Assembly: GCA_007129135.1 (NCBI GenBank)
Contig: SKWB01000360.1
Coordinates: 1 to 10,757 of the forward strand
Reading direction: 5' to 3'
Source of the DNA: Halococcaceae archaeon
GTDB taxonomy: Archaea > Halobacteriota > Halobacteria > Halobacteriales > Halalkalicoccaceae
DNA: 10,757 nt
Shown here: one piece after another, positions 5,913 to 10,757 of the stretch
Numbering within the stretch: the first letter of the stretch is position 1
Layout: each line of letters opens with the position of its first letter
The notes under the pieces: generated by a model
The model's input: the letters and a program-made list of their open reading frames with translations, nothing else
Database searches by the model: none
Told to the model about the DNA's origin: nothing
Program-made: the position numbers and the translations under genes

Positions 5913-6538
5913 CAGTTACCCCCCTTCGCGTTCGGTGACTCGCCGTACTTGAGCGTGTAGAACGTGAAGATCAGCGAGACGACGATCGCGAGGATCGCGC
6001 CGACGCCCACGTAGTGTTCGCGGATGTCCACGCCCATGTCCGTCGGCTCCATCTCCGCGGCCTCGTCGGCGTCGATCGTCTCGATGTCGTCACCGACGGC
6101 GATCCCGCCGTACATGTTCTGGGCCTCGTGGGGCGTACAGACGTAGTAGCTGATCTGGTCGCCCTCCTCGAACGTGTGCTCGAACGTGAAGCCCTCGGAG
6201 TCGTCGGTCTCGCTCTCGAACTCCTCGCCGTCCTGGCTCACGACGTTGTGACCGCCACCCTCGCCCGTCCACTCCCAGACGACCGTCGTTCCCTCGTCGA
6301 TCCAGATCGCCGGCGGCGCGAACTGGAGGCCGTCACCCGCACCGACCTCAACGACGACCTCCTCTTCCCCCCGGAGGTCCTCCGTCTCGCTGTAGTTCGG
6401 CGCGTTGGTCACCTCCTCCGGCCAGTCGGGCTCCTCCTCGGCGGCGACCGTGCCGACGCCGAGGGTGAGCCCCGCACCTGCGGCAGCGCCAGCGCCCGCT
6501 ACGCCGCCGCTTGTGCGCATAAATTCCCGTCGGTTCAT
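5912..6538 (-). CDS. Halocyanin-type blue copper protein, Tat-exported and C-terminally membrane-anchored
   Basis: This encodes 208 residues. A twin-arginine signal (NRREFMRT, 2-9) and an Ala/Gly-rich hydrophobic run to about residue 33 indicate folded export through Tat. The cupredoxin domain (about 60-150) has type 1 copper ligands His97 (GGGHNVV), Cys134, His137 and Met142 (C-x2-H-x4-M, as in plastocyanin). An acidic linker leads to one C-terminal helix (about 176-197) ending in a short polar tail. Soluble halocyanins lack such a helix, so this one should be tethered beside the bc complex and act as its electron acceptor, in the place of cytochrome c1 or f. It is the first gene of the operon and has its own TATA-like box. 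The cupredoxin assignment is firm; the role of acceptor is inferred from position. Confidence 0.93.
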   Translation of the reverse strand: MNRREFMRTSGGVAGAGAAAGAGLTLGVGTVAAEEEPDWPEEVTNAPNYSETEDLRGEEEVVVEVGAGDGLQFAPPAIWIDEGTTVVWEWTGEGGGHNVVSQDGEEFESETDDSEGFTFEHTFEEGDQISYYVCTPHEAQNMYGGIAVGDDIETIDADEAAEMEPTDMGVDIREHYVGVGAILAIVVSLIFTFYTLKYGESPNAKGGN

Positions 6539-6564
6539 ACACGAAAACCTCAGGACTGTGCTCG

Positions 6565-6570
6565 CTTAAA
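6565..6570 (-). promoter_or_regulatory. TATA-like box of the bc operon
   Basis: The minus strand reads TTTAAG, centred about 29 nt before the halocyanin ATG at 6538. It lies in the 51-nt gap after the upstream gene, so the seven-gene operon can be transcribed on its own, with possible read-through from that gene. Confidence 0.5.
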
Positions 6571-6589
6571 CCCACCGATGGGCGGGCAT

Positions 6590-7375
6590 TCACTCCCCGT
6601 CGTCGCGCTCTGAGACGGCCTCTAGCGGGAGCAGTCGTCCCCCCTCGACCGGGACGAACTCCGGCCGCTCGGCCGAGTCGACGTGGGCCGCCCGAAGCCG
6701 GTCGCGGTACTCCACTGCACGGAAGCGATCGGAGAGCCGGGCGTTCGCCACCGTGATGAAGAGGAAGAGGCTGCCCAGCAGGAAGACCCCCCCGAGGACG
6801 AACGGGATCAGTCGCGTCCCGATCGCACCGCCCGAGAAGACCGACGCCAGGATCATCCCGAGCCCGGAGAGGCCGAGCCCGAACGCGAGCACCTGGAGCA
6901 TCTTGTTGCCCAGGTCGCCCGTCCCCTCCGGTACCTCCTCCGGACCGGGGAGCTCCCACTCCTCCGGCGGCTCCTCGACCTCGTAGTCGTCCATCGAACA
7001 GAGCGCGACGCTCGGCTTGACGTCCCGGAGCACGGTGCCGGAGCCCTCGACCGATCCGTCGGGGTAGACCACCGCGTAGCCCTCGTCGGAGTACGCGAGG
7101 AGGTGTGGGCCTCCCTCGTCCAGGCGCTCGAGCACCGCGAAGACGTCCCGGTAGGCGATCCGTCGCTGCAGGTCGCGTTCGACCCGGTCGATCAGCGCCT
7201 CCCCCGTGATCCACGAGTCGGGATCGAAGGCCGCCTCCCACCCCTCGAGACCGAGTTTCTCCATCTCCCGGGGACCGAACGCCTCGAAGTCCACCTCGGA
7301 GAGGTCCGCCCGCTCGGCGTCCTCCGGTTCGCTCCCGGGGGTCTCCGACTCCGGTGCGGGGTTCGCGTCGCTCAT
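6590..7375 (-). CDS. Membrane protein with soluble N-terminal domain, upstream of bc operon (DUF7319-like)
   Basis: This encodes 261 residues. An acidic, Pro-rich N-terminus (1-35) leads to a soluble region (about 36-125) with GWEAAFDPDSWITGEALIDR and ERDLQRRIAYRDVFAVLERL. This region may be helical and then beta-rich (HLLAYSDEGYAVVYPDGS), and could be a winged-helix-like or ligand-sensing fold. After a Pro/Glu linker come two hydrophobic segments (about 159-181 and 187-210), then a charged cytoplasmic-looking tail. From memory it corresponds to a haloarchaeal family called DUF7319, found beside bc genes. It is transcribed in the same direction as the operon, 51 nt upstream. Function is unknown; regulation or assembly of the complex is speculation. 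Confidence 0.85.
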   Translation of the reverse strand: MSDANPAPESETPGSEPEDAERADLSEVDFEAFGPREMEKLGLEGWEAAFDPDSWITGEALIDRVERDLQRRIAYRDVFAVLERLDEGGPHLLAYSDEGYAVVYPDGSVEGSGTVLRDVKPSVALCSMDDYEVEEPPEEWELPGPEEVPEGTGDLGNKMLQVLAFGLGLSGLGMILASVFSGGAIGTRLIPFVLGGVFLLGSLFLFITVANARLSDRFRAVEYRDRLRAAHVDSAERPEFVPVEGGRLLPLEAVSERDDGE

Positions 7376-7380
7376 CGCTC

Positions 7381-7404
7381 TCCTCTAGGGTGGGCAGCCT
7401 CAAA
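7381..7404 (-). promoter_or_regulatory. Candidate start signals for the 6590-7375 gene
   Basis: The minus strand has a weak TATA-like TTTGAG (7404-7399) centred 26-27 nt before the ATG at 7375. It also has a Shine-Dalgarno-like AGAGGAG ending 4 nt before the ATG. The two suggest different modes, leaderless or led; the sequence does not decide between them. Confidence 0.3.
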
Positions 7405-7433
7405 CCAGTTGTGACACGGGCGGAGTCGGGCCG

Positions 7434-7438
7434 TTTAA
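7434..7438 (+). promoter_or_regulatory. TATA-like box of the divergent membrane-protein gene
   Basis: TTTAA is centred about 28 nt before the ATG at 7464, fitting a leaderless transcript. With the signals at 7381-7404 it makes the 88-nt gap a divergent promoter. Confidence 0.5.
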
Positions 7439-7463
7439 CGCCGCCGCCTCCTAACCACGAACG

Positions 7464-7946
7464 ATGACGAACGAGTTTCTGTGGGCCACGGTCGCCGTCG
7501 TCTGTGTGACCGCGAGCTTCCCCTTCTACCTCTACGGCGCCAAGATCGTCCTCGACGCCGAGACGGTCACCTGGACGGTGCTGACCCGCCACCTCAGGTA
7601 TATCGTCACCGGTCTCCTCCTCACCGGGGGCCCCGTCGTCCTCTGGATGGCACCCCGGATGTTCGACGAACTCACGGGCTTCGCCGCGATGCACATCGTC
7701 GCCGGCCTCCAGGCGTACGCCTTCCTCCTGTTCGCGCTGACCGGTATCGTGCGGATCTTCCAGGCGAAGCGCCAGCACAACCTCTATCACGAGCCGGACC
7801 CCACGGTCGACCTCGACGACCTCCACGAGAACATGTCCGCCTGGCGGTTTCGCCTGCGCGTCGGCGTCGCCGGCTACGTCTGCTGCTGGCTGCTGGCCTA
7901 CGCGCTCGGAATGGCCCGCTACCTGCTCCGCTACCCGCTCTCTTAG
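7464..7946 (+). CDS. Four-helix membrane protein divergent from the bc locus (DUF7321-like)
   Basis: This encodes 160 residues with helices at about 5-24, 44-66, 73-99 and 133-155. Helix 3 contains FAAMHIVAGLQAYAFLLF, with His77 inside the membrane, and is followed by a loop with QHNLYHE. His43 precedes helix 2. Helix 4 starts with a Cys pair (VCCWLL, 140-141). From memory it belongs to a haloarchaeal family named DUF7321. His residues near and within helices allow b-type heme or metal binding, but no accepted heme motif is visible. It diverges from the 6590-7375 gene and is probably part of the same respiratory locus. Its stop overlaps the stop of the next convergent gene by 4 nt. Confidence 0.85.
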   Translation: MTNEFLWATVAVVCVTASFPFYLYGAKIVLDAETVTWTVLTRHLRYIVTGLLLTGGPVVLWMAPRMFDELTGFAAMHIVAGLQAYAFLLFALTGIVRIFQAKRQHNLYHEPDPTVDLDDLHENMSAWRFRLRVGVAGYVCCWLLAYALGMARYLLRYPLS

Positions 7947-8143
7947 CTGTTGAACGGCTCCTCGTCGCGGTGGTTGTCGGGGTTCTCCTCCTCTCTCGCG
8001 GCCTGCTCTCTCGGCTCGGAGTGGCTGACCTCGGTGTCGTCCTCTCTCGCCTCGCGGGCCACCTCGTGTTCCTCCTCGCTTCGCTCCTCGTCCCGTTCGT
8101 CCTCCAGTTCGACGTCCCGTCCGTGTTCGTCTGCGTCGGTCAT
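7943..8143 (-). CDS. Small, very acidic protein of unknown function
   Basis: This encodes 66 residues, 29 of them Asp or Glu, with interspersed Arg and His and almost no hydrophobic residues. The middle (ERDEERSEEEHEVAREARED) could form a single charged helix; otherwise the chain should be disordered. I chose the ATG at 8143 because the composition changes sharply upstream, where a longer frame is Arg-rich shadow sequence. It converges with the 7464-7946 gene with a 4-nt overlap of stop codons. The acidic composition and lack of upstream low-complexity DNA make it a plausible real haloarchaeal small protein, but short acidic frames also arise by chance in this kind of genome. The family is not recognised. 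Confidence 0.55.
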   Translation of the reverse strand: MTDADEHGRDVELEDERDEERSEEEHEVAREAREDDTEVSHSEPREQAAREEENPDNHRDEEPFNS

Positions 8144-8174
8144 GCGGCGAGCGGTTCGACCCGAAGCCCGAAAG

Positions 8175-8185
8175 ACCTTATGTAC
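8175..8185. promoter_or_regulatory. Possible shared TATA-like element between divergent genes
   Basis: ACCTTATGTAC reads as TTATG on the plus strand and as TACATAA on the minus strand. As a minus box it would start transcription about 10 nt before the ATG at 8143. As a plus box it would start about 42 nt before the ATG at 8249. It is the only AT-rich site in the 105-nt gap. Confidence 0.3.
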
Positions 8186-8248
8186 GCACCTCACACCACG
8201 GATCAACGACCCGCCGCGCCGGGCCACAGACAGGACGTCGAGAAGCAG

Positions 8249-8617
8249 ATGACGACACACGACACTCACGCGGACCCTGAAACGACGGTTCGACCCGAGA
8301 CGGCCGAGGAGCGGGAGTTCTTCGACCGTGCGTTCGACGCGCTCTCGAACGCCCGCCGTCGCCACGCGCTCTCGGTGCTCTCCGATCACGGGACGATCGG
8401 TCTCGCGGACCTCGCCGACGAGGTCGCCGTCCGCGAGCGTTCGCTCCCGCTCAGCGAGATCCCCGCGGAGGCCGTCGCGGAGACGTACATGGCGCTCTAT
8501 CACCGGCACGTTCCCCGGCTGGCCGACGAGGGCTTCGTCGATTACGACCAGGAGACCGATACGATCCGCGGGACCGAGGCCGTTCCGTCGCTCGATCCCT
8601 ACCTCGACGGCGAGTGA
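8249..8617 (+). CDS. Winged-helix DNA-binding-like protein (DUF7344-type)
   Basis: This encodes 122 residues. After a polar N-terminus (1-24), the segment FDALSNARRRHALSVLSDHGTIGLADLADEVAVRE (29-63) has the form of haloarchaeal DUF7344 proteins: a helix with an RRR patch, then a helix-turn-helix with LADLADEVA. The wing and last helix follow (YMALYHRHVPRLADEGFVDYD, 80-100). Such proteins occur in large numbers in haloarchaea and are thought to be transcriptional regulators; no target is visible. I use the ATG at 8249; an in-frame ATG at 8180 would add 23 residues (starting MYAPHTTDQR) but coincides with the AT-rich promoter-like site and lacks a TATA box of its own. Confidence 0.8.
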   Translation: MTTHDTHADPETTVRPETAEEREFFDRAFDALSNARRRHALSVLSDHGTIGLADLADEVAVRERSLPLSEIPAEAVAETYMALYHRHVPRLADEGFVDYDQETDTIRGTEAVPSLDPYLDGE

Positions 8618-8724
8618 AACCGACTGCCGTACCCGTCTGCCGCTCGGACCGGGCGTTGCGGAGCAATCTGACCGGAACGGCCGGATAGAGGCCGGACGAG
8701 ACGCGCGAGATCCAGTCCCGACTC
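8618..8724. other. Intergenic gap between convergent genes
   Basis: These are 107 bases between the ends of the winged-helix gene and nth. No open frame of note, clear T-run or strong hairpin is visible; the only structure is a short GC-rich repeat, CCGG on both sides of ATAGAGG, near 8682-8695. Confidence 0.4.
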
Positions 8725-9408
8725 TCACCAGGGGTCGCCGCTCGCGAGGTCGACGTCGGTGTCCCGCTTCGACGACGGGCAGAGGTCCTCCAGAACGCAC
8801 GACTCGCAGTCGGGACTCCGCGCCGAGCAGACCGCCCGACCGTGACTGATACAGAGGTGGGTGAACGCCTTCCAGCGCTCGCGCGGGACCAGCTCCATCA
8901 GTTCGCGCTCGATCGCCTCGGGCGTCTCGCGTTCGGTGAGCCCGAGCCGCCGCGAGAGCCGCATCACGTGTGTGTCGACGACGACGCCCTCGACGACCTG
9001 GTGGCCGTGCTGGAGGACGACGTTCGCGGTCTTCCTCCCCACGCCCGGCAGATCGGTGAGTTCGCCCATCGTCTTCGGCACCTTCCCGTCGTGTTCCTCG
9101 ACGATGATCGCACAGGCCTCGCGGACGTAGCTCGCCTTGTTGTTGTAGTAGGTCACGGAGCTGAGCGCCTCCGCCAGCACCTCCTGGGGTGCGTTCGCAT
9201 ACTCCTCGGGTGTGCGGTAAGTCGAGAAGAGCGCTTCGGTGACCCCGTTCACCCGCTCGTCGGTACACTGCGCCGAGAGGATCACGGCGATCAGGAGTTC
9301 GAGCCTGTTCGAGAAGTCGAGCGAGATGGTCGAGTCGGGGTACTCCTCCTCCAGGCGTTCGATCACGACCGCGGTCTGTTCTTCGCGCGTACCGAGCGGG
9401 GTTCCCAT
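8725..9408 (-). CDS. nth: Endonuclease III, DNA glycosylase/AP lyase
   Basis: This encodes 227 residues. The enzyme removes oxidised pyrimidines from DNA and cleaves the abasic site during base excision repair. The helix-hairpin-helix is LPGVGRKTANVVL (120-132) with catalytic Lys126, and the catalytic Asp145 lies in VVVDTHVMRLSRRLGL. The [4Fe-4S] cluster loop is complete, with Cys194, Cys201, Cys204 and Cys210 in the C-x6-C-x2-C-x5-C spacing of the E. coli enzyme. SAQCTDERVN (45-54) matches the conserved first helices. I chose the ATG at 9408 because the longer frame (from 9492) adds a basic tail not found in the family and reads through a TATA-like box at 9433-9437. The length is normal for archaeal Nth. 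The gene diverges from mvaD. Confidence 0.95.
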   Translation of the reverse strand: MGTPLGTREEQTAVVIERLEEEYPDSTISLDFSNRLELLIAVILSAQCTDERVNGVTEALFSTYRTPEEYANAPQEVLAEALSSVTYYNNKASYVREACAIIVEEHDGKVPKTMGELTDLPGVGRKTANVVLQHGHQVVEGVVVDTHVMRLSRRLGLTERETPEAIERELMELVPRERWKAFTHLCISHGRAVCSARSPDCESCVLEDLCPSSKRDTDVDLASGDPW

Positions 9409-9432
9409 ACCTGGTGGCTTCGCTCGGTGGCG

Positions 9433-9437
9433 TTTGA
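9433..9437 (-). promoter_or_regulatory. TATA-like box of nth
   Basis: The minus strand reads TCAAA here, centred about 27 nt before the ATG at 9408. The spacing is right but the match is weak. Confidence 0.3.
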
Positions 9438-9472
9438 GCGGTTCGGTTCGTCCGCCCCCGGACAACGCAGCC

Positions 9473-9479
9473 CTTATAC
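9473..9479 (+). promoter_or_regulatory. TATA box of mvaD
   Basis: CTTATAC is centred 27 nt before the ATG at 9503, the best TATA match in the window, indicating a leaderless mvaD transcript. Confidence 0.6.
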
Positions 9480-9502
9480 GACTCTCCGACACGCATCGAC
9501 GT

Positions 9503-10474
9503 ATGAAGGCGACCGCGCGAGCACACCCGATCCAGGGCCTCGCGAAGTACCACGGGATGCGCGACCCGGAGCTTCGCTTACCCTATCACGACAGCATCAG
9601 CGTCTGCACCGCCCCGAGTCACACGAAGACCACCGTCGCGTTCGACGACTCGTTGAACCGGGACGAGTACGTCCTCGACGGCGAGCGCGTCGAGGGCCGG
9701 GGTGCAGAACGGATCGAAGCCGTCCTCGACCGGGTCCGAACGCTCGCGGGCCTCGACACGCGCGTCCGCTTCGAGAGCGAGAACGACTTCCCCTCGAACG
9801 TCGGCTTCGGTTCCTCCTCCTCTGGGTTCGCCGCCCTCGCGCTCGCCGCGAGCGAGGCCGCCGACCTCGACCTCTCGCTGCCGACGGTCTCGACGGTCGC
9901 TCGCCGGGGTTCCTCGTCTGCCGCGCGGGCGGTCACCGGTGCGTTCAGTCAGCTCCACACCGGACTGAACGACCAGGACTGTCGCTCCGAACGGATCGAG
10001 AGTCCCCTGGAGGCCGACCTCCGCGTCGTCGCCGGACTCGTCCCCGCGTACAAGGAGACCGAGGCGGCCCACGAGGAGGCCGCGGAGAGCCACATGTTCG
10101 GCGCTCGGATGGCCCACATGCACGGGCAGATCGCCGAACTCCGCGACGCGCTCAGGGCGGGTGACTTCGACCGGACGTTCTCGCTCGCCGAGCACGACTC
10201 GCTCTCGCTCGCGGCGACGACGATGACCGGCCCCGCGGGCTGGGTCTACTGGCGGCCCGAGACGCTCGCCATCTTCGACGCGGTAAGGGAACTGCGGGAC
10301 GACGGCGTCCCGGCCTACTACTCGACCGACACCGGCGCGAGCGTCTACGTCAACACGACGCCCGACCACGTCGACCGGGTCGAGCAAGTAGTCTCCGACT
10401 GCGGCGTCGAGACCCACGTCTGGGAGGTGGGCGGGCCGGCGGAAGTGCTGAGCGAGGACGAGGCGCTCTTCTGA
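9503..10474 (+). CDS. mvaD: Phosphomevalonate decarboxylase (haloarchaeal MvaD family)
   Basis: This encodes 323 residues of the GHMP kinase superfamily. The N-terminus HPIQGLAKYHGMRDPELRLP aligns with the IKYWGKRDxxLNLP signature of mevalonate diphosphate decarboxylases, with Lys15 in the conserved position. The nucleotide-binding loop is NVGFGSSSSGFAALAL (99-114), and Asp276 in AYYSTDTGASVYVNT is the likely catalytic aspartate. In Haloferax volcanii the homologous enzyme was shown to act on mevalonate 5-phosphate, giving isopentenyl phosphate that isopentenyl phosphate kinase then phosphorylates. The same substrate is likely here, since the Trp of YWG is replaced by His. The product feeds archaeal ether-lipid, carotenoid and menaquinone synthesis. 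The start is fixed by the TATA box 27 nt upstream and the conserved N-terminus. It stands alone, divergent from nth. Confidence 0.93.
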   Translation: MKATARAHPIQGLAKYHGMRDPELRLPYHDSISVCTAPSHTKTTVAFDDSLNRDEYVLDGERVEGRGAERIEAVLDRVRTLAGLDTRVRFESENDFPSNVGFGSSSSGFAALALAASEAADLDLSLPTVSTVARRGSSSAARAVTGAFSQLHTGLNDQDCRSERIESPLEADLRVVAGLVPAYKETEAAHEEAAESHMFGARMAHMHGQIAELRDALRAGDFDRTFSLAEHDSLSLAATTMTGPAGWVYWRPETLAIFDAVRELRDDGVPAYYSTDTGASVYVNTTPDHVDRVEQVVSDCGVETHVWEVGGPAEVLSEDEALF

Positions 10475-10508
10475 AAAGCCCTCGTTCGGGACTGGCGTCC
10501 CTCACTCG

Positions 10509-10545
10509 CCCTTTTACTGTCCGCCGGAAGAGCGGGGCTCTTCCG
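10509..10545 (+). terminator. Candidate terminator of mvaD: T-run and hairpin
   Basis: A T4 tract (10512-10515) about 40 nt after the mvaD stop is followed by an inverted repeat with an 8-bp perfect stem (CGGAAGAG, 10525-10532, pairing with 10538-10545) and a 5-nt loop. Archaeal termination mainly needs a T-rich tract; the role of the hairpin is uncertain. Confidence 0.35.
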
Positions 10546-10548
10546 AGC

Positions 10549-10571
10549 CCTCGTTCGCTTCGCTCACGAGG
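10549..10571. repeat. Inverted repeat, 6-bp stem
   Basis: CCTCGT (10549-10554) pairs with ACGAGG (10566-10571) around an 11-nt loop, TCGCTTCGCTC. The loop contains the TTCGCTTCGCTCAC type of sequence that is common between haloarchaeal genes. Confidence 0.5.
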
Positions 10572-10585
10572 ACACCAGGTCCGCA

Positions 10586-10615
10586 GGCGAGCCGTCGCGG
10601 TCACGACGGCTCGCC
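10586..10615. repeat. Perfect inverted repeat, 12-bp stem
   Basis: GGCGAGCCGTCG (10586-10597) is exactly complementary to 10604-10615, with a 6-nt loop CGGTCA. No reading frame is interrupted by it. Confidence 0.85.
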
Positions 10616-10637
10616 GAGTGGACCAGCCCTTCCCCGT

Positions 10638-10673
10638 CCGGTTCGCTGGCGTCTCGCGACGCCAGCGAACCGG
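10638..10673. repeat. Perfect inverted repeat, 16-bp stem
   Basis: CCGGTTCGCTGGCGTC (10638-10653) is exactly complementary to 10658-10673, with a 4-nt loop TCGC. It is the strongest hairpin in the window and lies 164 nt after the mvaD stop with no T-tract behind it, so a simple terminator role is doubtful. Confidence 0.9.
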
Positions 10674-10757
10674 GGCCGCCCGGACGTCGATGAGAGCGAG
10701 AGTGATCGGTTGCTCGGGAGCCCTCGCTCGGCCTACAGCGTTCGGTTCCCGCGACCG
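10674..10757. other. Right edge, no supported gene
   Basis: A frame starting at the ATG at 10690 (MRARVIGCSG) runs to the window edge, and a minus frame ends at 10733 (NRTL then TAG) after only seven visible codons. Either could be the edge of a real gene, but too little is visible to call one. I see no TATA box at the right distance for the plus frame. Confidence 0.4.

Noticed and set aside
8180..8248. Longer start (ATG at 8180) for the winged-helix protein
   Set aside because: The 23 added residues are not typical of the family, no TATA box precedes them, and the ATG lies within the only promoter-like site of the gap.
7943..9553. 536-codon minus-strand frame over nth and the winged-helix gene
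   Set aside because: Arg-rich shadow except for the last 66 codons, which form the separate acidic protein. The nth motifs are in a different frame.
10525..10673. CRISPR array
   Set aside because: The palindromes differ in sequence and length and there is no repeated unit separated by spacers of even size.
10638..10673. Terminal inverted repeat of an insertion sequence
   Set aside because: The two arms are only 4 nt apart and no transposase or target-site duplication is visible.
10690..10757. Possible new plus-strand gene at the right edge
   Set aside because: Only 22 codons are visible, without a promoter at the expected distance or a recognisable motif.

Overview
The window looks like chromosomal DNA from a haloarchaeon (class Halobacteria). 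The G+C content is high and third codon positions are nearly always G or C. The proteins are rich in Asp and Glu. Many genes begin at or just after a TATA-like box centred about 26-29 nt upstream of the start codon, which indicates leaderless transcripts. The gene content also fits: a Tat-exported halocyanin, an archaeal cytochrome bc complex, a haloarchaeal-type phosphomevalonate decarboxylase and a DUF7344-like winged-helix protein.

Layout. On the left (1-1282, minus strand) lie the beginning of an unrecognised gene running off the window, a four-helix membrane protein and a GNAT acetyltransferase that appears to have lost an internal block of about 50-60 residues. Divergent from the GNAT gene is an aminoglycoside phosphotransferase-like kinase (1433-2391, plus), whose reading frame is broken by a -1 type frameshift near 1935-1960. 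These two neighbours form a small zone of gene decay.

The core (6538 down to 2392, minus) is a compact seven-gene operon: membrane-anchored halocyanin, a two-helix membrane protein, Rieske Fe-S protein, cytochrome b N-terminal half, cytochrome b C-terminal half, and two more two-helix membrane proteins. Junctions range from a 7-nt gap to an 8-nt overlap. This is a quinol:halocyanin oxidoreductase. Menaquinol would be oxidised at a site carrying a PDWY motif, and electrons would pass through the Rieske cluster to the copper protein; none of the operon's proteins shows a CXXCH c-type heme motif. Upstream are a further membrane protein with a soluble N-terminal domain (6590-7375, minus) and a divergent four-helix membrane protein (7464-7946, plus). 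Both are probably conserved accessory genes of the same locus. The five uncharacterised membrane proteins around the recognised subunits are the most interesting content here.

The right side holds a very acidic 66-residue protein (minus), a DUF7344-like winged-helix protein (plus), endonuclease III (nth, minus) and phosphomevalonate decarboxylase (mvaD, plus). The last two diverge from a 94-nt promoter region. The final 283 bases contain no supported gene but carry four successive inverted repeats, the longest a perfect 16-bp stem. No rRNA, tRNA, CRISPR array, transposase or insertion sequence was recognised.
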